NCBI GenBank assembly: GCA_025924435.1
Contig: JAICIL010000023.1
Location: forward strand, 1-23,971
Source: Chloroflexia bacterium
GTDB taxonomy: Bacteria > Chloroflexota > Chloroflexia > Thermomicrobiales > JALYUS01
Direction of reading: 5' to 3'
DNA length: 23,971 nucleotides
A model generated the notes under the pieces. The model did no database searches. It had not been told where the DNA came from and saw nothing but the letters and a program-made list of their open reading frames with translations. Positions 7,970-14,243 of the stretch are shown piece after piece (within the stretch, counting starts at the first letter, position 1; each line of letters starts with the position of its first letter). The translations under genes and the position numbers were made by a program.

Positions 7970-8647
7970 CTACGCCAAAAACGCGCGAATCTCGGGATTC
8001 CGACGCAGCCGGTCAAGCAGATTGCGCTTGATGCGGTAGACATCCGCGACGGTCGGATACAATTCAGGATGACGCTCGTGGATCTCGCGCGGTTTCAGAT
8101 CGAGGACGAAACAGAGATACGCCACCCGCCGTTCCGCCTCGTCCTGCATCTCGGCGGCAATCGCCGCCCAGAGCGCGCCGCCCGCCAGCTGCCCGACCGC
8201 GACATCGGCGACATCCGGCGCCGCGATGCTCTCCGCCGTCTGGTCGGACAGGCCCTCGCTCGGCGCCGCGCTCCGCGCGCGCGCCTCGTCGAGACGCACG
8301 CTGTGCGCGCACAACTTGAGATAGCGCAGCAGCGCCGCCATCGTCGGGAAGGCGTCGAACCGCTCCGGCCCGACCGCCGTCCAGAAGCGATCGAAGGTGC
8401 GGTTGATCCAGAACTCGTCGTCCTCGCGCATGCTCCCCGACACCGGATGCCGGCGCACCCAGGCGAGCACCATGCCGCGGTATTGCGCGAAGACGGCCGC
8501 CCATGCCCGCTGGTCGCGGTCGCACACCGCGCGCCGGACGATCTCGAAGCAGAAATCATCGCGCGAGGGCTCGCGGCGGAGGAATCGCTCCGTCTCCGCG
8601 CGGCACGCCTCGGCAAGGTCAGTCAACGGCATCTGCCGGATATCCAC
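7970..8647 (-). CDS. ECF-like sigma-70 family factor
   Basis: A 225-residue protein that fits a two-domain sigma factor. Residues 33-125 resemble region 2: FEIVRRAVCDRDQRAWAAVFAQY, DDEFWINRTFDRFW, and a YLKLCAHSVRLDEARAR helix corresponding to the -10 binding part. Residues 155-222 resemble a divergent region 4 (AYLCFVLDLKPREIHERHP and DVYRIKRNLLDRLRR, a helix-turn-helix). The GTG at 8647 has GAGGG (8660-8656) with 8-nt spacing; an internal ATG at 8632 is possible. It is the first gene of the operon, so it may drive its own transcription or that of a regulon. Its partner is probably the adjacent zinc-finger protein. The assignment to a sigma-70-like protein is good; the subgroup is not known to me. 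Confidence 0.8.
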   Translation of the reverse strand: MDIRQMPLTDLAEACRAETERFLRREPSRDDFCFEIVRRAVCDRDQRAWAAVFAQYRGMVLAWVRRHPVSGSMREDDEFWINRTFDRFWTAVGPERFDAFPTMAALLRYLKLCAHSVRLDEARARSAAPSEGLSDQTAESIAAPDVADVAVGQLAGGALWAAIAAEMQDEAERRVAYLCFVLDLKPREIHERHPELYPTVADVYRIKRNLLDRLRRNPEIRAFLA

Positions 8648-8784
8648 CGGTCACACCCTCGCCCTTCTCGTGCCGGGTCGGTTTCCCACGCGCCGCCCGC
8701 GCACGCCCCATCCCCTCGGTTTCCCCAGCCGCGCGCATCCCCGATGCCCGACGCGACGTCCGCTTGTTCTCCCGCAATCTGTTT

Positions 8785-8813
8785 ACGATACTACATAGAC
8801 ATCACCCTGCCAA
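8785..8813 (-). promoter_or_regulatory. Candidate promoter of the sigma/CHAT/S8 operon
   Basis: On the minus strand TTGGCA (8813-8808) and TATCGT (8790-8785) are separated by 17 bp. They match 5 of 6 and 4 of 6 positions of the sigma-70 consensus and would give a leader of about 130 nt before the GTG at 8647. The surrounding 50 bp is locally AT-rich. The operon may instead use its own sigma factor. Confidence 0.35.
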
Positions 8814-8925
8814 TATTCGGCGCTGAAAATACCCCATGGACGATTATTGGACCCGGACCAGCATCTGCGAAAACGCCGACCGCGTCCGTTCATTCGGTCG
8901 GGTAGGGGAGGGAAGGAACGGGCAG

Positions 8926-9009
8926 ATGTTCGACTCCATGCACGCCGCGCCGCCCGCTCGCGCGGCGTGTTCGTGGCATACCGAAAGGCGAGGGATGCGC
9001 CATGATTGA
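8926..9009 (+). CDS. Possible 27-codon leader ORF overlapping the luxR-type gene
   Basis: The ATG at 8926 follows GGAAGGAAC and opens a 27-codon frame ending in TGA at 9007-9009, overlapping the start of the HTH gene (9002) by 8 nt. Residues include MFDSMHAAPPARAACSWH. A perfect 10-bp hairpin, CACGCCGCGC / GCGCGGCGTG (8941-8969), lies inside it. The overlap and hairpin would suit translational coupling or attenuation, but chance frames are common in GC-rich DNA. Confidence 0.25.
   Translation: MFDSMHAAPPARAACSWHTERRGMRHD
8941..8969 (+). promoter_or_regulatory. Leader hairpin upstream of the LuxR-type gene
   Basis: CACGCCGCGC (8941-8950), a 9-nt loop, and GCGCGGCGTG (8960-8969): a perfect 10-bp stem ending 32 nt before the ATG at 9002. 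It could be an mRNA structure controlling translation or a protein-binding palindrome. Confidence 0.4.
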
Positions 9010-9448
9010 ACACCGAGGCGGTCGCTTCGACCCGGCGACGCACCGTGGATACCCCCCCGCCGACCGGGACGGTCGGCACTCGATCGCATCGCCGCCCGAA
9101 GGAGTGGCCGCGCCGGTCGGGCCGTTCACCCCGTACGAGCGCGTCCTTATCTGGTGCGTCCTCACATTGCTCGGCACACAGGGCACGCCCTCGCCGGGAC
9201 GCTCCGACCCGACGGCGCGTCTGCCGGATCGTTTCGCACCGGCGCGACCGGCGGCGGGCCGCTTGACGACGCGAGAGGCCGAAGTCCTCGGCCTGGTCGC
9301 GCTGGGGCTGACGAACGCGCAGATCGCCGCGCGCCTCTTCGTCAGCCGACGCACGATAGACCAGCATCTGTCGTCCATCTATAACCGGCTCGGCGTCTCC
9401 TCGCGCGCGGCGGCGACCCAGTACGCGATCCTGAACGGTTTGTGCTGA
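9002..9448 (+). CDS. LuxR-type helix-turn-helix transcription factor
   Basis: A 148-residue protein. Residues 88-145 are a complete LuxR/GerE HTH: LTTREAEVLGLVALGLTNAQIA, then LFVSRRTIDQHLSSIYNRLGV. The N-terminal 85 residues are short, Pro/Arg-rich and hold no receiver or autoinducer domain, only a hydrophobic stretch at about 48-58 (RVLIWCVLTLLG). It is therefore a minimal DNA-binding regulator whose input is not evident. The ATG at 9002 has GAGGGA 6 nt upstream. It is divergent from the sigma/CHAT/S8 operon and shares a 354-bp upstream region with it, so it is a reasonable candidate regulator of that operon. That link is inference only. Confidence 0.85.
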   Translation: MIEHRGGRFDPATHRGYPPADRDGRHSIASPPEGVAAPVGPFTPYERVLIWCVLTLLGTQGTPSPGRSDPTARLPDRFAPARPAAGRLTTREAEVLGLVALGLTNAQIAARLFVSRRTIDQHLSSIYNRLGVSSRAAATQYAILNGLC

Positions 9449-9455
9449 GCGCCCT

Positions 9456-9517
9456 GGAGGCTCACTCCCCCTCTCCGTTGCCCCACGGCAAAGGAGAGGG
9501 GGCCGGGGGTGAGGTTC
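9456..9517. terminator. GC hairpin repeat between convergent genes
   Basis: CCCCCTCTCC (9467-9476) pairs with GGAGAGGGGG (9493-9502), with an inner TTGCC/GGCAA extension (9478-9482 and 9487-9491) around loop CCAC. It lies between the LuxR-type stop (9448) and the stop of the opposing PLP-enzyme gene (9521), where it can act as a bidirectional terminator. Its flanks read GGAGGCTCACTCC and, on the other strand, AACCTCACCCCCGGCC. These match flanks of other repeats here, so it is also a member of a dispersed family. Confidence 0.6.
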
Positions 9518-9520
9518 CCT

Positions 9521-10663
9521 TCACACCATCGTCCGCAGCAGCGCGCGGAGGCGCGTGGCGATCTGCTCCGCGTCGCCGTCGCGCAGGCAGTGGGTGTTGA
9601 TGCCGACACCGCCGAGTTCGACATTGACGAAGATGCCGGGGTCGCCCGCCGCCAGCGCCGCGCGGACGGCGGGTGCGGACCACGCGCCGCCGACGGGGCG
9701 GATCACCGCGACGGGCATCGGGTAGCGCTCCGGGTCGGCGATCACCTCGCACGCCGCGTTCGGGAAATCGGCCAGTTCGTGCGCGATCAATTCCGCCTGC
9801 GCGCGGTGGTCCGCGAAGTCGCGGGCATGGTCGTGCGCCATGAAGCGGTCGAGCGCGACGGCGAGGCCGACCATCGCCTCCTTGCTCACCTTCGCCGCCC
9901 GGCCGATACCGGCGTTCGGGTTGCCGTTCATCTTCGCGGCGGCGATCAAATCCGCGCGACCGGCGAGCAGCCCCGAATCCTGCGGCCCGCGAATCCCTTT
10001 GCCGCCGCTGTAGATCGCGAGGTCCGCGCCCGCCGCGATCCAGCGCGTCAGATGGCTGACGGGCGGCAGCGTCGAGGCGGCGTCCACGATCACCGGCACA
10101 TTGCGGGCGTGCGCAACTTCGACGACGGTCGCGAAATCGAGCGCGCCGGGGCCGATGGATGGCGAATCCACGAAGGCGACGGCGGCGGTGCGCTCGGTGA
10201 AGGCGGCCTCGTACTCCCACCGCTCGGTGGCGCTCGGGATGCCGATCTCCACCAGTTTCGCGCCCGGCGCGCGGAACATCTGATCGTAGTTGATCCGGTG
10301 CGCGCGGTGGACGATGATCTCGTTCGGCATGCCGGTCGTGTCCGGCAAACGGCGGATGCGCGCGATCTCCGTGCCCGTGATGCAGGCCGCCGCCGCGAGC
10401 AGCATCCCCGCCGCCGAGCCGCAGGTGACGTACCCCGCCTCCGCCCCCGTCGCCGCCGCGATCTTCTCCCCGACCGCCGCGTTCAGTTCATCGAGGACGA
10501 CGAACGCCTTGGCCGCCTCCGCCATCGCCGCCATCACTTCGGGCGGCGGCAACGTCCCGCCGACGGCGGTCGTCGCGCCCCGCGCGTTGATGATCGTGCG
10601 GACGCCGAGGCGCGCGTAAATATCCGTCCCCCGTTCGGTCGGTGCGGCGAAGACCGTGACCAT
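9521..10663 (-). CDS. SelA/DgaE-like PLP-dependent enzyme
   Basis: A 380-residue fold-type I PLP enzyme of the L-seryl-tRNA(Sec) selenium transferase-related family, which includes D-glucosaminate-6-phosphate ammonia-lyases. The Schiff-base Lys is K222 in YSGGKGIRGPQDSG. Other family segments are NARGATTAVGGTLPPPEV (27-43), YVTCGSAAGMLLAAAACI (78-95), HRAHRINYDQMFR (119-131) and VIVDAASTLPP (191-201). It is too short for true SelA (about 460 residues), lacks that protein's N-terminal domain, and no selC or selB is present, so a small-molecule lyase or aldolase is more likely. The ATG at 10663 has AAGGAGG 5 nt upstream. It diverges from the aminotransferase at 10954, suggesting shared metabolism. 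The substrate cannot be read from the sequence. Confidence 0.85.
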   Translation of the reverse strand: MVTVFAAPTERGTDIYARLGVRTIINARGATTAVGGTLPPPEVMAAMAEAAKAFVVLDELNAAVGEKIAAATGAEAGYVTCGSAAGMLLAAAACITGTEIARIRRLPDTTGMPNEIIVHRAHRINYDQMFRAPGAKLVEIGIPSATERWEYEAAFTERTAAVAFVDSPSIGPGALDFATVVEVAHARNVPVIVDAASTLPPVSHLTRWIAAGADLAIYSGGKGIRGPQDSGLLAGRADLIAAAKMNGNPNAGIGRAAKVSKEAMVGLAVALDRFMAHDHARDFADHRAQAELIAHELADFPNAACEVIADPERYPMPVAVIRPVGGAWSAPAVRAALAAGDPGIFVNVELGGVGINTHCLRDGDAEQIATRLRALLRTMV

Positions 10664-10711
10664 CGGTGCCTCCTTGCTGCGAAACGTTCACACGGTGCGG
10701 CGACCGCGCCA

Positions 10712-10741
10712 TTGTAGCAAAGCCGCCGCCGCGCGTATCAT
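10712..10741 (+). promoter_or_regulatory. Candidate promoter for the aminotransferase
   Basis: TTGTAG (10712-10717) and TATCAT (10736-10741) are spaced 18 bp apart, in the divergent gap and upstream of the hairpin element. A similar TTGCAT/TATCAT pair precedes the enolase-family gene (14171-14198). The -35 match is weak (3 of 6). Confidence 0.25.
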
Positions 10742-10764
10742 GCCGTCAGCCGGAACGGGTATGA

Positions 10765-10919
10765 ACCGCCAAGACGCCAAGGGCGCCAAGAAATATGAAG
10801 GGAAGAGGGGGAGACGTGGGCAATACGCGGCACGGTGGAAACTTCGTGCATCCGACCGGCAATCATCCCTTTTCCGCCCTTTTCCCCCTCTCGCTTGGCG
10901 TCCTCGGCGCCCTGGCGGT
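10765..10919. repeat. MITE-like inverted-repeat element, 'CCAAGACGCCAAG' family, long form
   Basis: Terminal arms of 26 bp, 10765-10790 (begins ACCGCCAAGACGCCAAG) and 10894-10919 (ends CCTGGCGGT), match at 22 of 26 positions when one is inverted. The 103-bp centre has a further inverted G-rich/C-rich pairing (about 10799-10815 with 10875-10892). It carries no coding sequence. It lies between the divergent gene pair and stops 35 bp before the aminotransferase start. The same arm sequence recurs at 13779-13857. Confidence 0.75.
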
Positions 10920-10953
10920 GCGATCGTTTTCGACCGGGCCGGAGGTGACGCAG

Positions 10954-12027
10954 TTGCGGATACCGGGGCCGACGCCGCTGCCGGACGCGGTGCGGGAGGC
11001 GACCGCGCGGCAGATGATCAATCATCGCGGGCCGGCGTTCGCGCGCATCCTCGCGGAGACGGTCGCCGGGATGCAAACGATCCTCCAGACGACGCACGAC
11101 GTGCTCCTGATGGCCTGCTCCGGCTCGGGCGGGATGGAGGCGGCGGTCGTCAATCTCTGCTCGCCGGGCGACGAGGTGGTCGCGGCGCACGCGGGCGTCT
11201 TCGGCGAGCGGTTCGCGGCCATCGCGGCGGCATACGGCCTCACCGTCCACCATGTCACCGCGCCGGACGGCCAGGCGCTCGACCCGGCGCACATCACCGA
11301 AGCCTTCGTCGCCCACCCGCGCGCCAAAGTGCTTCTGCTGACGCACAACGAGTCCTCGACCGGCGTGACGCACGATCTCCGGGCGATTGCCGAGATGGCG
11401 CACCACCACGGCGCGCTGATCGCCGCTGATTGCATCACCTCGACCGCCGCGCTCGACGTGCCGCTGGACGACTGGGGGATTGATGTCGCCGTTTCCGCCT
11501 CGCAGAAGGCGTGGATGGCGCCGCCCGGCATGGCGATGGTCGCCGTCGGCCCGCGCGCGTGGGAGCGGGCGCAGACGGCGACGCTGCCCCGCTTCTACTT
11601 CGACTTCGCCAAGTACCGGGACGCGCAGGCGAAGGGGCAGACGCCCGCGACGCCCGCCTTGCCGACGCTCACCGGCCTGCACCGCGCGCTCCAGATGCTC
11701 GTCGCGGAAGGGCTGCCCGCGATCGTCGCCCGCCACCGCGCCGCCGCCGAGGCGTGCCGCGCGGACATCGGCGACCTCGCGGAATACGGCCTCCGCCTCT
11801 TCGCGGACCCGGCGCACGCCTCGGACACCGTTACGGCGGTCGCCCTCCCCGAAGGGATGGATGCGGCGCGCCTGCTGGTGCGGCTGCGGGACGAGCACGG
11901 CGTCATCCTCGCGGGCGGGCTGGGGCGGCAGGCGGGCACGATCATCCGCATCGGCCATCTCGGCCACGTCACGGCGGCGGATATGGACGCCGTCGGCGCG
12001 GCGCTGCGGGCGGTGTTGGGAACCTGA
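10954..12027 (+). CDS. Class V aminotransferase, alanine-glyoxylate/serine-pyruvate type
   Basis: A 357-residue PLP enzyme expected to move an amino group between alanine or serine and glyoxylate or pyruvate. It begins at the family's usual N-terminus RIPGPTPLPDAV. Motifs are the SGSGGMEAAVVN phosphate-binding segment (56-67), D159 in IAADCITS, the Schiff-base K185 in VSASQKAWMAPPG, and the carboxylate-binding R332 in IIRIGHLGH. TTG 10954 is chosen as start because a perfect GGAGGTGA (10941-10948) lies just upstream. The frame stays open upstream to 10795, but that part is the inverted-repeat element and is not protein-like. It is followed after 73 bp by the ThDP enzyme, probably in one operon. 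The exact amino donor is unknown. Confidence 0.9.
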   Translation: MRIPGPTPLPDAVREATARQMINHRGPAFARILAETVAGMQTILQTTHDVLLMACSGSGGMEAAVVNLCSPGDEVVAAHAGVFGERFAAIAAAYGLTVHHVTAPDGQALDPAHITEAFVAHPRAKVLLLTHNESSTGVTHDLRAIAEMAHHHGALIAADCITSTAALDVPLDDWGIDVAVSASQKAWMAPPGMAMVAVGPRAWERAQTATLPRFYFDFAKYRDAQAKGQTPATPALPTLTGLHRALQMLVAEGLPAIVARHRAAAEACRADIGDLAEYGLRLFADPAHASDTVTAVALPEGMDAARLLVRLRDEHGVILAGGLGRQAGTIIRIGHLGHVTAADMDAVGAALRAVLGT

Positions 12028-12043
12028 CCCCCGGCCCCTTCCC
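12022..12043. repeat. Half copy of the 'ACCCCCGGCCCCTTCCC' repeat
   Basis: AACCTGACCCCCGGCCCC overlaps the aminotransferase stop (12025-12027). It matches, with one difference, the outer flank of the 9456-9517 hairpin (AACCTCACCCCCGGCCCC on the other strand). A second solo copy lies just after the enolase-family stop (15384-15402). No opposing arm is present. Confidence 0.45.
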
Positions 12044-12100
12044 GCTCGTGTACACTGAACCACGATCAACAGACCGCGCGAACGAGACAGGGAGGCAGCG

Positions 12101-13765
12101 ATGGCGGATGACCGGCGGAAGGGGAGCGAAGTCCTCATCGAGGTGTTGCGCGGCGAGGGCGTGACGCATATTTTCGGCAACCCCGGCACGACCGAACTGC
12201 CGATGATTGACGCGCTGGCGGCGGTTTCCGATATCCATTACGTCCTCGGCTTGCAGGAATCCACCGTCGTCGGCATGGCGGACGGCTACGCGCAGGCGAC
12301 GGGCCGCCCCGCCTTCCTCAACCTGCACACCTCGGCGGGGCTTGGCAACGCAATTGGCAATCTGACGAACGCGAAGAGCGCGAACACGCCGCTCGTCGTC
12401 ACGGCGGGGCAGCAGGATTACCGGCACATCGTCACCGACCCGCTGCTCGCGGGCGACCTGACGGGGATCGCGGCGGCGGTCTCGAAGTGGACGCACGAGG
12501 TGCGCACGCTCGGCGAACTCGGCACGGTGCTGCGCCGCGCCTTCCACGACGCGGCCTCCGCCCCCGCCGGCCCCGTCTTCGTCGCGCTGCCGATGAATGT
12601 GATGGACGAGATCGGCCCCGCGCCGGTGCCGCTGCCGTCGCGCATCGAACGCCGCGCCGTCGGCGGCGGGCTGGACGAACTGGCCGACCTGCTCGCCGCC
12701 ACCCCGGTCGAGCGGCTGGCAATCGTCGCCGGGGACGAGGTGAAAGCATCCGGCGGCACCGACGCATTGATCGCCGTCGCCGAGACGCTCGGCGCGACCG
12801 TCTTCGGCCCGCCGCTGCACGGCACGTTCGCCTTCCCGCCGACGCATCCGCTCTGGGCGGGCGCGCTGCCGCCGCACGCCGAGGCGCTCCGCAAGGCGCT
12901 CGCGGCGTACGACCGCGTCTTCCTGATCGGCGGCCGCGCCTTCACGACCTATCCGTATGCGCCCGGCTCGCCGCTGCCGGAGGCGGTCGAACTGCTCCAC
13001 CTCGCCCCGGATGCCCACGACCTCGGCCGCACCTACCCGGTGCGCCTCGGCATCGCCGGCGACCCGCGCGCCACGCTCGAAGCCTTGTTGCCCGTGCTCC
13101 GGCAGAAAGTGGCGGGGAATCACGCGGCGGAGACGATCGCGAAGCGGCGCGTCGCGCAGGAAAAGAGCCGGGAGGAGTACGAGGCGGCGGCGCTCGGTCG
13201 CTACGACCGGGCGCCGATGCCGCCGATTGTCGCCGCCCACGCGCTGCTCCGCGCCCTGCCGCCCGAATCCATCGTCGTGGACGAAGGCCCGGCGACGAAC
13301 ACGCACGTCCGGGCGTTCCACCGGGTGACGCGGCCCGATCGCTACTTCTTCGTGCGCGGCGGCGGCCTCGGCTGGGGGATGCCCGCCGCGCTCGGCGTCT
13401 CGCTCGGCTTCGGGCGCGAGCCGGTTTTGTGCATCGTCGGGGACGGCGCGGCGATGTACTCCCCGCAGGCGCTCTGGACGGCGGCGCACGAGCGATTGCC
13501 CGTCGTCTTCGCCGTCGTCAACAACCGCGAGTACAACATCCTCAAGAACTACATGCGCGGCATGGAGGGGTACAACGCGACGATGGGAAAGTTCATCGGC
13601 ATGGACATCGCCGACCCGCCCGTGGATTTCGTCGCCCTCGCCCGCTCGATGGGCGTCGCGGCGACCCGCGTCGAGCGCGCGGGCGATGTCGGCGATGCCG
13701 TGCGCGCCGCCTGGAACACGGGCAAGCCGCACCTGCTCGAACTGCCAATGGCGGCCACCGGTTGA
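12101..13765 (+). CDS. ThDP-dependent decarboxylase, benzoylformate decarboxylase-like
   Basis: A 554-residue, three-domain ThDP enzyme (Pyr, middle, PP). The PP-domain motif is GDG (447-449) to NN (474-475). The Pyr-domain Glu that activates the cofactor is E53 in LQESTVVGMADGYAQA. The N-terminal half tracks Pseudomonas benzoylformate decarboxylase: IFGNPGTTELP, NLHTSAGLGNAIG, VTAGQQ. The active-site His of that enzyme is kept (H76), while its Ser26 is Thr (T30), so it may use another 2-oxo acid. Acetolactate synthase is less likely from the GNPGTTE and LHTSAG signatures; glyoxylate carboligase is unlikely because the Glu is kept. The ATG at 12101 has GGGAGG 5 nt upstream. It lies 73 bp after an aminotransferase that can make 2-oxo acids, suggesting sequential steps. 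Substrate unproven. Confidence 0.88.
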   Translation: MADDRRKGSEVLIEVLRGEGVTHIFGNPGTTELPMIDALAAVSDIHYVLGLQESTVVGMADGYAQATGRPAFLNLHTSAGLGNAIGNLTNAKSANTPLVVTAGQQDYRHIVTDPLLAGDLTGIAAAVSKWTHEVRTLGELGTVLRRAFHDAASAPAGPVFVALPMNVMDEIGPAPVPLPSRIERRAVGGGLDELADLLAATPVERLAIVAGDEVKASGGTDALIAVAETLGATVFGPPLHGTFAFPPTHPLWAGALPPHAEALRKALAAYDRVFLIGGRAFTTYPYAPGSPLPEAVELLHLAPDAHDLGRTYPVRLGIAGDPRATLEALLPVLRQKVAGNHAAETIAKRRVAQEKSREEYEAAALGRYDRAPMPPIVAAHALLRALPPESIVVDEGPATNTHVRAFHRVTRPDRYFFVRGGGLGWGMPAALGVSLGFGREPVLCIVGDGAAMYSPQALWTAAHERLPVVFAVVNNREYNILKNYMRGMEGYNATMGKFIGMDIADPPVDFVALARSMGVAATRVERAGDVGDAVRAAWNTGKPHLLELPMAATG

Positions 13766-13778
13766 GAAGGTTTCAAAA

Positions 13779-13857
13779 ACCACCAAGACACCAAGACACC
13801 AAGGATACACAAAGAGAATTCAAAGAAGTTTCTTGGTGTTCTTGGTGTCTTGGTGGT
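13779..13857. repeat. MITE-like hairpin, 'CCAAGACACCAAG' family, short form
   Basis: The left arm 13779-13803 (ACCACCAAGACACCAAG...) and right arm 13832-13857 (CTTGG...TGGTGGT) are complementary along 25 bp with one bulged base, around a 28-nt AT-rich centre. It lies 13 bp after the ThDP-enzyme stop and 18 bp before the stop of the opposing DUF6582-like gene, so the hairpin may also terminate both. Its arm is the AT-richer version of the arm at 10765-10790. Confidence 0.8.
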
Positions 13858-13875
13858 TCAATTCCCTATTACCGC

Positions 13876-14127
13876 TCAGTCATCGCTGATCTCGACACCG
13901 TGGCGCTTGGCGGCGCTTTTGATGCGCTCTTTGATCTGCGCGACATCGTCCTTGTCGTACTTCGCGGCGTTGTCCTTGTGATTGATGTAACTCCACGCCG
14001 CGCGGACATGTTCGGGCGTGTCAATCGGGTACTTGTGGTTCGTCGGGTCCGCGAACGGGACGTGCCCGTACTCGTGGATGCCCTCCTTCGGGTTCACATC
14101 GTCCCGCTTCTCAATCCGGTCGCTCAT
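13876..14127 (-). CDS. DUF6582-like small protein
   Basis: An 83-residue, highly charged soluble protein. The C-terminal half reads HVRAAWSYINHKDNAAKYD, then VAQIKERIKSAAKRHGVEI. This matches the pattern 'HVRNA...F...A...IK.AAK.GVE' that I associate with DUF6582 proteins of bacteria and phages; their function is unknown. There are no cysteines, signal peptide or membrane segment. The ATG at 14127 has AAAGGAG (14140-14134) 6 nt upstream, which favours it over an ATG 10 codons earlier. It is a single-gene unit on the opposite strand inside the metabolic cluster, diverging from the enolase-family gene. The family name is from memory and moderately sure; the gene itself is well supported. Confidence 0.75.
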   Translation of the reverse strand: MSDRIEKRDDVNPKEGIHEYGHVPFADPTNHKYPIDTPEHVRAAWSYINHKDNAAKYDKDDVAQIKERIKSAAKRHGVEISDD

Positions 14128-14170
14128 CGCACGCTCCTTTGCATGATGCCGCCCCATTCTTGTTGCGGTG

Positions 14171-14198
14171 TTGCATCGCGCATGCCACCCGCTATCAT
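14171..14198 (+). promoter_or_regulatory. Candidate promoter for the enolase-superfamily gene
   Basis: TTGCAT (14171-14176) and TATCAT (14193-14198) with a 16-bp spacer, 46 bp before the ATG at 14244. The -10 hexamer equals that of the candidate upstream of the aminotransferase. Weak -35. Confidence 0.28.
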
Positions 14199-14243
14199 CA
14201 CGCGGGATGCGCGGCGGATGAACCGGTGAAGGGAGCGAGCGGG

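Noticed and set aside
8069..8905. 278-codon plus-strand frame over the sigma gene and its upstream gap
   Set aside because: Antisense shadow; the minus strand has the sigma region 2 and 4 pattern and a ribosome-binding site.
10795..10953. N-terminal extension of the aminotransferase frame
   Set aside because: It is encoded largely by the inverted-repeat element; a perfect GGAGGTGA and the family N-terminus put the start at TTG 10954.
11969..13810. 613-codon open frame antisense to the ThDP enzyme
   Set aside because: Arg/Val-rich composition without domain signature; the sense strand has all ThDP motifs.
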